Part shown: positions 51,502 to 61,930 of the stretch, one piece after another | Layout of the letters: each line of letters starts with the position of its first letter | How positions within the stretch are numbered: the first letter of the stretch is position 1 | From: an uncultured Dietzia sp. | GTDB lineage: Bacteria > Actinomycetota > Actinomycetes > Mycobacteriales > Mycobacteriaceae | Reading direction: 5' to 3' | DNA: 64,000 bases | NCBI RefSeq assembly: GCF_937873725.1 | Contig: NZ_CALMYY010000042.1 | Location: forward strand, 1-64,000 | Program-made: the position numbers and the translations under genes | Notes under the pieces: generated by a model | The model's database searches: none | What the model was told of the DNA's origin: nothing | What the model saw: the letters and a program-made list of their open reading frames with translations, nothing else

Positions 51502-52740
51502 TCAGACCCGGGGGTCCTCGTCCTCGATCGGGTGGATCCCGCCGGCCGCCAGCGCGAAGCCCGTGGGGCGTTCCCCCGCCGCCTCCGCGTCCTGCCCCAG
51601 CAGCGACACCCTCGCGGTGGCCTCCGTCGCACCGGTCTGCCTCTCGCCGATGCGGGCCTCGTCCGGGACCACGACCCCGGAGTCGACGACGGCGGTGTCC
51701 ACCCTCGCGCCGGACCGCACCACCGCGCCGGGCAGGATCACGCTGTCCCGGACCAGCGCGCCCCGCTCGATCACGGCACCGGGCCCGATCACCGAGTGCT
51801 CGACCGTCCCGTGCACCACCGCTCCGTACCCGAGGAGCGAGTCGGACACGGCGGCGTCCGGACCCGTCCTGGCCGGACCGGTGTACGACGACGCCGTGCG
51901 CAGCGGCCAGTCCGCCCTCTCGAGCATGTGCACCGGATCGTCGCCGAGCAGGTCCATGTGCCCGGCCCAGTACGACCCGATGGTCCCGACGTCACGCCAG
52001 TAGCCCTGGTGCCGCCACTCCCGCGCGTGGCCCGCCCCGACCATCGCGGGCAGGACGGTGTCCCCGATGTCCCCCAGGTCGGCCGGCCCGCCCGCCGAGG
52101 CCACGTCCTCCGCGGCCGCCTCCAGGTGCCGGATGAGCGCCGCGGTGTTGAAGACGAAGACCTCCGCGCAGACGAGGTCGCCCTGCGGGTCGTCCGGCTT
52201 GTACCGGTAGTCCAGGACGGTGCCGTCGTCGGCCACGCGGACCACGCCATACCGGCCGGCATCCTCCGGGTCGACCCGGGTGGTGACCATCGTGACCTCG
52301 GCGAACGACGCCAGGTGGTCTCTGACCACCTCGTCGTAGTCCAGTCGGTACACCGCGTCCGCGCTCAGCACCACGGTGACCCGGCTCCCCGACCGTCGGA
52401 GGGGCTCGACCTGCTTCCAGAGCGCGTCGGCGGTGCCGGAGTGGAAGCCGTCACGGTCGGTGCCCTGCGACGGGTGCAGGACGAGCAGGCCACCGTCGAG
52501 CCGGTCCAGATCCCAGGGGCGGCCGCTGCGCAGGTGGGTCCCCAGCGAGACGGGATGGAACTGCTGGACCACCCACACGTCACGCAGACCGGAATTGGCG
52601 GCGTTGCTCAGCGCGAAGTCGACGAGGTGGTATCCCGCCCCGTAGGGGACGGCGGGCTTCGCGCGGTCTCGGGTCAGCACGCTCAGCCGCGACCCCGCAC
52701 CCCCCGCCAGGACGATCGCGACGACGGACAACGGTGCCAT
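51502..52740 (-). CDS. Second GlgC-like sugar-1-phosphate nucleotidyltransferase
   Basis: A 412-residue paralogue of GlgC. It keeps LAGGAGSRLSVLTRDRAKPA, the substrate strip DGFHSGTADALWKQVEPL, VVLSADAVYRLD (where GlgC has [10 protein letters not shown]), [20 protein letters not shown] and a beta-helix C-terminus with hexapeptide turns. It lacks the equivalent of [11 protein letters not shown] and differs around the regulatory N-terminal region, so it may use another sugar phosphate or be differently regulated. GGAGGGGAG precedes the ATG at 52740. It follows the siderophore ATPase by 36 nt on the same strand and may be cotranscribed; no functional link is obvious. Confidence 0.85.
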   Translation of the reverse strand: MAPLSVVAIVLAGGAGSRLSVLTRDRAKPAVPYGAGYHLVDFALSNAANSGLRDVWVVQQFHPVSLGTHLRSGRPWDLDRLDGGLLVLHPSQGTDRDGFHSGTADALWKQVEPLRRSGSRVTVVLSADAVYRLDYDEVVRDHLASFAEVTMVTTRVDPEDAGRYGVVRVADDGTVLDYRYKPDDPQGDLVCAEVFVFNTAALIRHLEAAAEDVASAGGPADLGDIGDTVLPAMVGAGHAREWRHQGYWRDVGTIGSYWAGHMDLLGDDPVHMLERADWPLRTASSYTGPARTGPDAAVSDSLLGYGAVVHGTVEHSVIGPGAVIERGALVRDSVILPGAVVRSGARVDTAVVDSGVVVPDEARIGERQTGATEATARVSLLGQDAEAAGERPTGFALAAGGIHPIEDEDPRV

Positions 52741-52776
52741 CCCGACTCCCCTCCGTGCCCCCCGGGCGCGAGCCCG

Positions 52777-53658
52777 TCAGGCGGTGACGGCGTCCGCGCG
52801 GACCCCTGCCGACTCGTCCTCGCCGTCAAAGTACAGGGCCACGTACCGACCCGCGACCTCAGCGACCTGCATCTCCATGTCGTAGACGCGCCGCAACACG
52901 TCGGTCCGCATCATCTGGGCCGGCGGCCCGTCCGCGACGATCTCCCCGTCCTTCATGGCGATGATCCGGTCGGAGTAGGCGGCCGCGATGTTGATGTCGT
53001 GGATCACCAACACGATGGTCCTGTCCCGCTCCGCCGCGGTCCGGCGAAGCAGTCGCATGATCGAGGTGGCGTGCCGAAGATCGAGGTTGTTCAGCGGTTC
53101 GTCGAGCAGGACGTACTCCGTGTCCTGCGCGAGAACCATGGCGATGTGCGCGCGCTGCCGCTGACCACCGGAGAGCTCGTCGAGATACCGGTCGGCCAGA
53201 TCCTCCAGCTCCATCGCGCCCAGGGCCCGGTCGACGTACTCGGTGTCGCCCGCGGTGGGTCGTCCGCCGTTGTGGGGGAACCTGCCGAACGCCACCAGTT
53301 CGCGAACCGTCAGGCGGAGTGAGACCGCGTTGTCCTGTCGCAGCACCGCGAGCCGTCGGGCCAGCTCCCGGCCGCCTCTGACCGAGACGTCGACCCCGTC
53401 CACCCGGACGTGCCCCGAGTCGGCCGCCTGGAGTCGACTCATCACCCCGAGCAGCGTCGACTTCCCCGCACCGTTGGGGCCGATCAGCGACGTGACGCCA
53501 CCCTGGGCGAAGCGCGCGGTGACGTCGTTCAGGACCCGGGTGTCGCCGTACGACGCGCACACCGACTCCACCTCGATGCCGCACTCGGGCGAGTCCGGCG
53601 CCGTCCACCCGGGCGCACCGATCCGGTCGGACCGGCGGCGGAACTGCAGTAGGGACAT
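52777..53658 (-). CDS. Iron-siderophore ABC transporter ATP-binding protein
   Basis: A 293-residue FecE/FepC-like ATPase energising siderophore import. Walker A is SLIGPNGAGKSTLLGVMSRL (near residue 60), the Q-loop is in AVLRQDNAVSLRLTVRELVA, the signature is LDELSGGQRQRAHIAMVLAQ near 160, Walker B is EYVLLDEPLNNLDL and the switch His is in VLVIHDINIAAAYSDRII. An N-terminal extension of about 28 residues is unusual but not disruptive. It follows the two permease genes and completes the importer. Confidence 0.94.
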   Translation of the reverse strand: MSLLQFRRRSDRIGAPGWTAPDSPECGIEVESVCASYGDTRVLNDVTARFAQGGVTSLIGPNGAGKSTLLGVMSRLQAADSGHVRVDGVDVSVRGGRELARRLAVLRQDNAVSLRLTVRELVAFGRFPHNGGRPTAGDTEYVDRALGAMELEDLADRYLDELSGGQRQRAHIAMVLAQDTEYVLLDEPLNNLDLRHATSIMRLLRRTAAERDRTIVLVIHDINIAAAYSDRIIAMKDGEIVADGPPAQMMRTDVLRRVYDMEMQVAEVAGRYVALYFDGEDESAGVRADAVTA

Positions 53659-53673
53659 GACGTCCTTCTTTCG

Positions 53674-54723
53674 TCAGCGTGCTCGGTTGGTGAGGAGCAG
53701 GAAGAGGAACAGCAGGCCACCGACGAACTCGATGACCACGCTCAGGGCGGACTCGACGCCGAGGGCGCCGAGGACCATCTCCCCGCCCGCCAGGGCGATC
53801 ACGCCCAGCAGCGACGCGACGGGCAGGGTGAAGCGGTGGAGGGCGGTGCCGAGCAGGGCGTACGCCGCGTTGGCGACGATGAGACCGAAGAACATCACCG
53901 GCCCGATCAGCGCGGTGGAGGCGGAGACGAGGAACGACACCACCACCAGGACGACGATCGTCACCCGCCGGTGGTCGACGCCCAGCGCGACCGCCGGGTC
54001 CCGGCCCAGGAGCATCACGTCCAGCCTGCGGCCGAGCACCGCCACCACGCCGAGACAGGCGGCGACGATGAGTCCGCACGCCACGAGCACGTCCGGCTGG
54101 ACGCCGCGGAAGCTGGCGAACATCGCATCCTGGACCCGCAGGTAGGCGGCCGGGTCCAGGAGTCGCTGGAAGAACGAGGAGATAGACCGGAAGAACACCC
54201 CGAACACCACGCCCACCAGTAGCAGCAGGTGGATGTCGGTCCGGCGTCCCCCGAGCAGCCAGAGGTACAGGGCGGTCGACGCCACCACCATGATCGCGGT
54301 CTGCCCGAGGAACCCGGTGAGCCCGCCGCTGATGAGCCCACCGGCGATCGCCTCGGGTCGCGGGACCATGAGGAACACGAGCATCGTCTGGACGAGCAGG
54401 TAGAGCGAGTCGAAGCCCATGAGCGCCGGAGTGAGGATCCGGTTCCCGGTGACGGTCTGGAACAGGACCGTCGACACGCCCACCGCCACCGACACCAGGA
54501 CGATCGCGACGGCGTGACGCGACAACCGGCCGAGCGAGTAGTTCCACGCCCTGGACCCGACGGTCTCGGGAAGACCCGTCAGGATCAGCGCGGCGAGCGC
54601 CGCGACGGCGACCGCCGCGCACACCAGGGTGACCAGCCACCGGCGCCGGTGGTCGGATTCCGCCCGTGTCCGGTCGCGCGTGCGCCCCACCGGTCCGCCG
54701 GCGAGCGTGACGGCCTCAGCCAT
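53674..54723 (-). CDS. Iron-siderophore ABC transporter permease (FecCD family), second
   Basis: A 349-residue FecCD/BtuC-type permease with about nine or ten helices. Recognisable segments are SVAVGVSTVLFQTVTGNRIL near 80, PALMGFDSLYLLVQTMLVFL near 100, ALIGPVMFFGLIVANAAYAL near 265 and LGVIALAGGEMVLGALGVES. The N-terminal 30 residues are basic and cytosolic. It overlaps the preceding permease gene by 8 bp. The two permeases would form a heterodimer with the ATPase at 52777-53658. Confidence 0.93.
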   Translation of the reverse strand: MAEAVTLAGGPVGRTRDRTRAESDHRRRWLVTLVCAAVAVAALAALILTGLPETVGSRAWNYSLGRLSRHAVAIVLVSVAVGVSTVLFQTVTGNRILTPALMGFDSLYLLVQTMLVFLMVPRPEAIAGGLISGGLTGFLGQTAIMVVASTALYLWLLGGRRTDIHLLLLVGVVFGVFFRSISSFFQRLLDPAAYLRVQDAMFASFRGVQPDVLVACGLIVAACLGVVAVLGRRLDVMLLGRDPAVALGVDHRRVTIVVLVVVSFLVSASTALIGPVMFFGLIVANAAYALLGTALHRFTLPVASLLGVIALAGGEMVLGALGVESALSVVIEFVGGLLFLFLLLTNRAR

Positions 54724-55738
54724 TGCGCACCGCCCGCAGCATCATCGCCAGGAAGGCCGCCCCACCGATGATCCCCACCAGGGTCCCCACGGGGATCTCG
54801 CCCGCCCCGGCGGAGCCGCCGGCGAGGAGACCCGGCAGCGACCGCCCGATCATGTCGCAGACGAGGACGGTGATCGCGCCGAGGAGCGCCACCAGGGGCA
54901 GGCCGCGCCTCGCGTCGTCCCCGACCACCCTGGAGACCACGTTGGGGACCACGAGCCCGAGGAGCGGGAGTGCGCCGACGGTGACCACGACGACGGCGGC
55001 CACGGCGGCGACGATGGACATCCCCAGGGCGACCACGGTGCGGTGGTCCAGGCCGAGTCCGGTGGCCACGTCCTCGCCCAGCCCCGCGACGGTGAACCTG
55101 TCCGCGGCGATGTAGGCGAGCACGCCGAGCACGGCGACCAGCCAGAGCAACTCGTACCGCCCGGCCAGGACCGCGGAGAAGTCGGCGAGCATCCAGGAGT
55201 TGAGCATCTGGAGCAGGTCGCGCGACAGCGCCAGGAACGCCGCCACCGCCCCCACGACGGAGCCGAGCATGATCCCGATGAGCGGCACCACGAAGGAGTC
55301 CGAGACCGCGACCCGCCGGATGCACGCGAGGAACAGCGCGGTCCCGGCGAGCGCGAACACCATGGCGACGAGCATCTTGACCACGATCGGCGCCCCCGGC
55401 GCGAGGATCGCCACCACCACCAGGCCCAGCCCGGCCGATTCCACCGTTCCGGCCGTGGAGGGTTCGACGAAGCGGTTGCGGGTGAGCAACTGCATGAGCA
55501 GCCCCGCGATCGCCAGGGACGCCCCGGCCAGGGCTGCCGCCGCGGTCCGGGGCAGCCGCGCCTCGACGAGGTAGACGCGGTGCGCCTCGGTGAGTCCGCC
55601 GGTGGCCACGTCCCACGCCGTGATGTCGGCCGCGCCGACGAACACGCTGGCGACGAGCGCCACGACGAGCGCGGCCATGCCGACCGCCGGCCACGGCAGC
55701 GTGCGCCGTGGCCGGCTGGCCACCGTGGAGACGGTCAC
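54716..55738 (-). CDS. Iron-siderophore ABC transporter permease (FecCD family), first
   Basis: A 340-residue FecCD permease. Motifs are VEARLPRTAAAALAGASLAI near residue 55, AGLLMQLLTRNRFVEPSTAG near 75 (the typical GxxxQ...NPLAxP region), IGIMLGSVVGAVAAFLALSR, and LPLLGLVVPNVVSRVVGDDA near 250, matching GPxxFVGLxxPHxxR. It starts 19 nt after the binding-protein gene and overlaps the second permease. Confidence 0.93.
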   Translation of the reverse strand: MTVSTVASRPRRTLPWPAVGMAALVVALVASVFVGAADITAWDVATGGLTEAHRVYLVEARLPRTAAAALAGASLAIAGLLMQLLTRNRFVEPSTAGTVESAGLGLVVVAILAPGAPIVVKMLVAMVFALAGTALFLACIRRVAVSDSFVVPLIGIMLGSVVGAVAAFLALSRDLLQMLNSWMLADFSAVLAGRYELLWLVAVLGVLAYIAADRFTVAGLGEDVATGLGLDHRTVVALGMSIVAAVAAVVVVTVGALPLLGLVVPNVVSRVVGDDARRGLPLVALLGAITVLVCDMIGRSLPGLLAGGSAGAGEIPVGTLVGIIGGAAFLAMMLRAVRNG

Positions 55739-55757
55739 GACCGGATCCCCTCCGCCG

Positions 55758-56669
55758 TCAGGAGACGGCCGAGTCGATCTCGGCGATCATGGCGTCCAGG
55801 ACACCGAGTCCGCCGCCGATGAGGTACCAGTTCTGGCCGTCGAGCATGTGGACGTTGCCGTTCTCCGCGGCGGAGGTCCGGTTGAAGACGGGGTTGTCCA
55901 GCAGCGCGGAGGCCGCCTGTCCCTCGGCGCCGATCGCGGCGTCCCGGTCGATCACAAAGACGTGGTCGGGGTTGAGCTCGGCGATCTGCTCCCAGCTCAG
56001 GGGCGCGCCGTGGCTGCCCTCCGCGGCGACGTCACCGGCGGACTCCATCCCCAGCTCGTTGAAGATGATGTCGAAACGGGTCCCGGGGCCGTAGGCCGTG
56101 ACCTTCCCGCCCGAGGTCATGAGCACCAGCGCGGTCCCGGCGTCCTGGGCCTTGGCGCGGGTGGCGGCCACCCTCCCGTCGATCTCGTCGAGCCGCTCCG
56201 TCGCCTCGTCCCGGGCTCCGAACAGCGCGGCGATCTCCTCGACCTTGGCACGGTTGGACGCGACCGTCCCCGAGGTGTCGGGGTCACCCGCGATCACCTG
56301 GTCGGAGATCTTGGCGAACTCCGGCTCCAACGCCTGCGTGCGGCCGCCGAAGAGGATGAGATCCGGACCGAGCTCCGCGATCACGTCCATCTTCGGCTCC
56401 TTGAGGCTGCCGACGTCCGTGTACTGATCGCTTGCGTAGGTCTCGAGCGCGGCCGGGAACACGCCGGTCTTGGGCAGGCCCACGACGCGCTCCTCGAGAC
56501 CCAGCTCGGCGAGCGTGTCGGCCGCCGCGTGGCTGGTGAGGACGACCCTGCTCGGGCCCTCGCCCCGGGCGCCACCGGTCTGCGCGTCGGAGCTGCTGCA
56601 CGCGGTGAGCGCACCGCCGGCCAGAACCAGGGCGGCTGCCGCGGCGACGATCTTGGGGAATCGCTTCAC
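55758..56669 (-). CDS. Iron-siderophore binding lipoprotein
   Basis: A 303-residue FepB/FatB-type solute-binding lipoprotein. The lipobox is GGALTACSSS (Cys near residue 24). The fold marks are VVLTSHAAADTLAELGLEER near 45, DVIAELGPDLILFGGRTQAL near 95 and DRDAAIGAEGQAASALLDNP near 245. It should bind ferric or other siderophore complexes outside the membrane and deliver them to the permeases encoded next. The GTG at 56669 has GGAG upstream. A DtxR/IdeR-like box 26-44 nt upstream predicts iron repression. No siderophore synthesis genes are in the window. Confidence 0.93.
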   Translation of the reverse strand: MKRFPKIVAAAAALVLAGGALTACSSSDAQTGGARGEGPSRVVLTSHAAADTLAELGLEERVVGLPKTGVFPAALETYASDQYTDVGSLKEPKMDVIAELGPDLILFGGRTQALEPEFAKISDQVIAGDPDTSGTVASNRAKVEEIAALFGARDEATERLDEIDGRVAATRAKAQDAGTALVLMTSGGKVTAYGPGTRFDIIFNELGMESAGDVAAEGSHGAPLSWEQIAELNPDHVFVIDRDAAIGAEGQAASALLDNPVFNRTSAAENGNVHMLDGQNWYLIGGGLGVLDAMIAEIDSAVS

Positions 56670-56694
56670 TACTACTACTCCAGAGGCTAGGTCG

Positions 56695-56713
56695 ATAGGT
56701 AAGCCTCACCTTA
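56695..56713. promoter_or_regulatory. DtxR/IdeR-type iron box 1
   Basis: ATAGGTAAGCCTCACCTTA matches 14 of 19 positions of the DtxR/IdeR consensus TTAGGTTAGGCTAACCTAA. It lies just upstream of the siderophore-binding-protein gene, where the promoter for that operon must be. It should bind the iron-loaded repressor. Confidence 0.8.
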
Positions 56714-56740
56714 ACCATCCCGGCGGGCTACGGGCAAAAT

Positions 56741-56759
56741 TAAGGTGAGCCTCACCTAC
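56741..56759. promoter_or_regulatory. DtxR/IdeR-type iron box 2
   Basis: TAAGGTGAGCCTCACCTAC also matches 14 of 19 consensus positions and contains a perfect AGGTGAG-C-CTCACCT palindrome. It lies 46 bp from box 1, toward the divergent pcm gene. Two boxes suggest strong or cooperative control, possibly of both directions. Confidence 0.75.
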
Positions 56760-56868
56760 TTTCTGGGGCGGGCGCCGCCCGCGACGGCCGCCCCGGACCA
56801 TGGCCACGGGCCCCCGGGAACGCGTACGATCGCGGCACCGTCGACCCGGTGTGAACGGAAGGCCCGCG

Positions 56869-57435
56869 ATGCCCACTGCAGCTGTCCGCCGGGCGATGCG
56901 CGCACAGGAGCGCCGCCGCTTCCTGCCGCCCGAGGTCGCGGGCGAGCACCACCGCGACGTCCCCCTGCCGATCGGCTTCGGGCAGACCAATTCCCAGCCC
57001 TCCACCGTCGCGGAGATGCTGACCCTCCTCGAGCCGTTCCCCGGCATGAGGGTCCTCGACGTGGGCTCCGGGAGCGGGTGGACGTCGGCGATCCTCGGCG
57101 AACTGGGCGGTCCCGACTCCACGGTGGTCGCGGTGGAACTGGTGCCGGACCTGGTCGATCGCTCGCGCGCGGCCATCACCCAGCCCTGGGTCCGGGTCCA
57201 TCACGCCCGGCCCGGCGTGCTGGGCCTGCCCGAACACGGCCCGTACGACCGGATCCTCGTCTCGGCGATGGGCGACGAACTGCCCTCACAGCTCGTCGAC
57301 CAACTCACGGCGGACGGCGTGATGGTGGCGCCCTGGCGCGGGGTGATGCACCGGGTGCGGCGCACCGACGGGACCGTCGAGGTGACCGAGCACGGCGGCT
57401 ACCGCTTCGTCCCCCTGCGCCACACCCGAATGTGA
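56869..57435 (+). CDS. pcm: Protein-L-isoaspartate O-methyltransferase-like protein
   Basis: A 188-residue SAM methyltransferase that would repair isoaspartyl damage in proteins. The PCMT motif [20 protein letters not shown] lies near residue 30, the SAM loop is [20 protein letters not shown] near 65, and [20 protein letters not shown] near 125 is the post-motif region. It is shorter than the roughly 215-residue norm, mainly at the N-terminus. ACGGAAGG precedes the ATG at 56869. TACGAT at 56825-56830 could be its -10. It is divergent from the iron importer and 64 nt ahead of the fumarase gene. Confidence 0.85.
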   Translation: MPTAAVRRAMRAQERRRFLPPEVAGEHHRDVPLPIGFGQTNSQPSTVAEMLTLLEPFPGMRVLDVGSGSGWTSAILGELGGPDSTVVAVELVPDLVDRSRAAITQPWVRVHHARPGVLGLPEHGPYDRILVSAMGDELPSQLVDQLTADGVMVAPWRGVMHRVRRTDGTVEVTEHGGYRFVPLRHTRM

Positions 57436-57499
57436 CCTGCGCAATCCGGCGATTATCCTGGATGGAAGTTTTACCCGCCTTCCAGTCCCAGGAGCGCCA

Positions 57500-59197
<1,698 letters not shown>

Positions 59198-59228
59198 CGG
59201 CTCCTCCGCGGCCGCCGGCCCGGCGGGA

Positions 59229-59708
59229 TCAGTCCCCCCGGGCCGCGGCCTCCAGGGCGGCGATGTCGAGCTTGACCATGTCCATCATCGCCGTGAACGC
59301 CCGCGAGGCCGCCTGCTCGTCGGGCCCCCGCCACAACTCGTAGAGCCGCTCCGGCGTGATCTGCCACCGGACGCCGTAGCGGTCGATCAACCAACCGCAC
59401 TGCATCTCCCGGCCCCCCTCGGCGAGGAGCCCGTGCCAGTAGTGGTCGATCTCCGTCTGGTCGGCGCAGCGGACCTCCAACGAGATGGCGTCGGTGTACT
59501 CGACGTCGGACCCGCCGTTGAGGCCGAGAAAGGGCCGCCCGTCCAGCTCGAACTCCACGGTGACGACCTCGCCCGCCTTGGGGCCCGGGGTGTCGACCGG
59601 CGCCGTGTCCACGGTGATGATCCGGGAGTCGCGGAACACCGAGCAGTAGAACCGGGCGGCCTCCTCTGCCTGGGTGGCGAACCACAGGCACGTGACGAAT
59701 CTGGACAT
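59229..59708 (-). CDS. PhnB-like VOC (glyoxalase-fold) protein
   Basis: A 159-residue protein of the VOC/3-demethylubiquinone-9-methyltransferase-like family. It starts with FVTCLWFATQAEEAARFYCS and has VTVEFELDGRPFLGLNGGSD near residue 50. Later are LEVRCADQTEIDHYWHGLLA near 80 and CGWLIDRYGVRWQITPERLY near 103. No enzymatic activity can be assigned. GAGGAG precedes the ATG at 59708. It stands alone between the fumarase and lipoprotein genes. Confidence 0.85.
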   Translation of the reverse strand: MSRFVTCLWFATQAEEAARFYCSVFRDSRIITVDTAPVDTPGPKAGEVVTVEFELDGRPFLGLNGGSDVEYTDAISLEVRCADQTEIDHYWHGLLAEGGREMQCGWLIDRYGVRWQITPERLYELWRGPDEQAASRAFTAMMDMVKLDIAALEAAARGD

Positions 59709-59829
59709 CTGCTCGTCTCCTCACCGGCCGCGGGGCGCGCCGTGGTTCGAGTCTCCTCCGCGCGGAACCCGGTGCGGAAGGGGTCGGACGTTGCGATCGG
59801 GCGGCGATCCGTCCGCGCTCGGCCACGAC

Positions 59830-59835
59830 TAGGAT
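59830..59835 (+). promoter_or_regulatory. Candidate -10 element TAGGAT of a leaderless promoter
   Basis: TAGGAT ends 8 nt before the ATG at 59844, with no Shine-Dalgarno sequence between. Confidence 0.45.
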
Positions 59836-59843
59836 CTCCGGAC

Positions 59844-60425
59844 ATGCACAGGTTCCCGGGTGTTCTCGTCGTGGCCGTCGTGGCCGCCGCCGTCGGCGCG
59901 GGCCTCGCCGCCTGTTCGAGCGAGGGGGGTTCGGGCGGCGAGGCGACGGTGACGTCCCCGGCGTCGGGGGTGGTGACCACGACGAGCCCCGCCCCCGTCC
60001 CCGGACCCGCCGACACCACGATCGACGTCCCCGCCCCCGTCGCGGAACGCTGGACCCAGCTCGGGGGCGTGGCGGGCGACCTGGGCAGGGCGGCGGGTCC
60101 TGCAACGGACGTAGAGGGCGGGTCGGTCACCGAGTTCGAGCGCGGCTGGATGGTCCTCACCCCGGCGGGTCGGGTCTTTGTGGTCCAGGGCGAGATCCTC
60201 TCCGCCTATCGCGAGGCCGGCGGGCCGGCGGGCGAACTGGGATTCCCCACCTCGGACGAGACCACCACCGACGGCGGGTGGATCTCCGTCTTCGAGGGCG
60301 GCACCATCGCATTCCTCGACGGCCGCCCGGTCGGCCGGGAGATCTCGTGGAGACCGTCGCCCTCTACCTCGTCGTGGTGTTCGCCTGCGGGTTCGTCGCC
60401 CGCCTGCTGCGCCTGCCCACCCTGA
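59844..60425 (+). CDS. LGFP-repeat lipoprotein overlapping the antiporter gene
   Basis: A 193-residue lipoprotein. The signal peptide VLVVAVVAAAVGAGLAAC ends in a lipobox (Cys near residue 24). A Thr/Pro-rich linker follows, then LGFP-type cell-wall repeats: WTQLGGVAGDLGRAAGPATD near 75 and a canonical AGGPAGELGFPTSDE near 130. These repeats are thought to bind mycolyl-arabinogalactan or peptidoglycan. The last 26 codons (Ser/Cys/Pro-rich) lie inside the next gene in another frame and look non-homologous, so the natural stop may have been lost. The 79-bp overlap is unusual here. The start follows a leaderless-type -10. Confidence 0.75.
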   Translation: MHRFPGVLVVAVVAAAVGAGLAACSSEGGSGGEATVTSPASGVVTTTSPAPVPGPADTTIDVPAPVAERWTQLGGVAGDLGRAAGPATDVEGGSVTEFERGWMVLTPAGRVFVVQGEILSAYREAGGPAGELGFPTSDETTTDGGWISVFEGGTIAFLDGRPVGREISWRPSPSTSSWCSPAGSSPACCACPP

Positions 60426-61930
60426 TCGGGTATCTCGCGTCGGGGTTCATCCTGCACGCCCCGGGCATCGACTCCCTGCCCGTGATCGATTCCCTGGCCG
60501 ACCTGGGCGTGACCATCCTCCTGTTCACCATCGGGCTCAAACTCGACCTGCGGATGGTCTTCCGCCGCGAGGTCCTGGTGACCACGGCGGCCAACCTGCT
60601 CGCGCTCGTGGGCCTGACCGCCGGCTTCCTCGGCCTGTTGGCGACGGTCGGGGTGCGGTTGCTGGCCGGCGCGGACTGGCAGGTCCTCGCGCTCCTGGGG
60701 TTCGCCCTCTCGTTCTCCAGCACGGTCTTCGTGATCCAGGTGCTCGACGAGCGGTCGGATTCCAACACCCTGTACGGCCGGGTCGCGATCGGCGTCCTGG
60801 TGCTCCAGGACGTGGTGGCGGTGGCGTTCCTCACCGCGATGAAGGGCGAGCCCCCCAGCCCGTGGGCGCTGGCCCTGCCACTGCTCCTGCCCGCCGTCTG
60901 GTTGGTCCGCCGGCTGTGGCACCGGCTCGGGCACGGCGAGCTGCAGACCCTCTTCGGCATCACGATGGCCCTGGTGCCCGGGTACTGGCTGTTCGAGGCC
61001 GTGGGCATCAAGGGCGACTTCGGGGCCATGGTGGTGGGCGTCCTCCTGGCCTCCCACCCGCGGGCGGCCGAGCTCTCCCGCACCCTATTCGGGCTGCGGG
61101 AGCTGCTCCTGGTGGGGTTCTTCGTCTCGATCGGGCTGCACGTCAACCCCACCCTGGAGACCGTCCTGCTCGGGCTGCTGCTGGTGGCGCTGCTCCCGCT
61201 CGAGGGAGCCTTGTTCACCCTGCTGCTGGCCGCGTTCGGGCTCCGCAAGCGCATGTCGATCCTCGCGGGCCTGGCGCTGGCCAACTTCTCCGAGTTCGGG
61301 CTCATCGTGATCGCCTCCGGCGTCGAGGCGGACCTGGTCGGCGACGACTGGCTGGTGGTGGTCTCGGTCGCGGTGGCGGCGAGCTTCGTGGTCTCGACCC
61401 TGGTCAACCGTCGCGGGACCGGGCTCGTCGACCGGCTGTCGACGTTCGTCCCGACCCTGGGCGACCACCGCACCCATCCCGAGGACGCCCCGATCGACCT
61501 GGGCCACGCCCGGGCGATGGTCCTGGGGGTGGGCCGGGTGGGCCGCGCGGTGCGCGACCGGCTGGTCGACGAGTACGGTCTGTCGGTCATCGGGGTGGAG
61601 AACGACTCCCTCAAGGTCGGCGCCCTCCGCGAGCAGGGGATCCGGGTCCTGGAGGGCGACGCGACCGACGCCGACTTCTGGGACCGCTGCATCAACGACG
61701 AGAAGGTGGAGATCATCGTGCTGGCCATGCCGTTCCACGGCTCCAATCTGATCGCGCTCGAGCAGGTGAACGCGCGGGACTTCGAGGGGACGGTCGCGGT
61801 GGTCGCCCAGTACGACGACGAGCGTGACGAGCTGATCGGGCTGGGCGCGGACGTGGCGTTCCACATCTACGAGGGCACCGGGGTCGGCCTGGCGGACAGC
61901 GCCGCCGAGGCCGCCGGGGTCCGGCGGTGA
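60347..61930 (+). CDS. CPA2-type (Kef/YbaL-like) cation:proton antiporter with TrkA-N domain
   Basis: A 527-residue monovalent cation/proton antiporter of the CPA2 family. About twelve helices cover residues 5-380 (LPTLIGYLASGFILHAPGID, LADLGVTILLFTIGLKLDLR, FALSFSSTVFVIQVLDERSD). A cytosolic TrkA-N/RCK domain follows with the Rossmann motif AMVLGVGRVGRAVRDRLVDE near 390 and VIGVENDSLKVGALREQG. The RCK domain should bind a nucleotide and gate K+ or Na+ exchange. GGGAG lies 5 nt before the GTG at 60347, inside the lipoprotein gene. Its stop overlaps the Bcr/CflA start as GTGA. Confidence 0.9.
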   Translation: METVALYLVVVFACGFVARLLRLPTLIGYLASGFILHAPGIDSLPVIDSLADLGVTILLFTIGLKLDLRMVFRREVLVTTAANLLALVGLTAGFLGLLATVGVRLLAGADWQVLALLGFALSFSSTVFVIQVLDERSDSNTLYGRVAIGVLVLQDVVAVAFLTAMKGEPPSPWALALPLLLPAVWLVRRLWHRLGHGELQTLFGITMALVPGYWLFEAVGIKGDFGAMVVGVLLASHPRAAELSRTLFGLRELLLVGFFVSIGLHVNPTLETVLLGLLLVALLPLEGALFTLLLAAFGLRKRMSILAGLALANFSEFGLIVIASGVEADLVGDDWLVVVSVAVAASFVVSTLVNRRGTGLVDRLSTFVPTLGDHRTHPEDAPIDLGHARAMVLGVGRVGRAVRDRLVDEYGLSVIGVENDSLKVGALREQGIRVLEGDATDADFWDRCINDEKVEIIVLAMPFHGSNLIALEQVNARDFEGTVAVVAQYDDERDELIGLGADVAFHIYEGTGVGLADSAAEAAGVRR

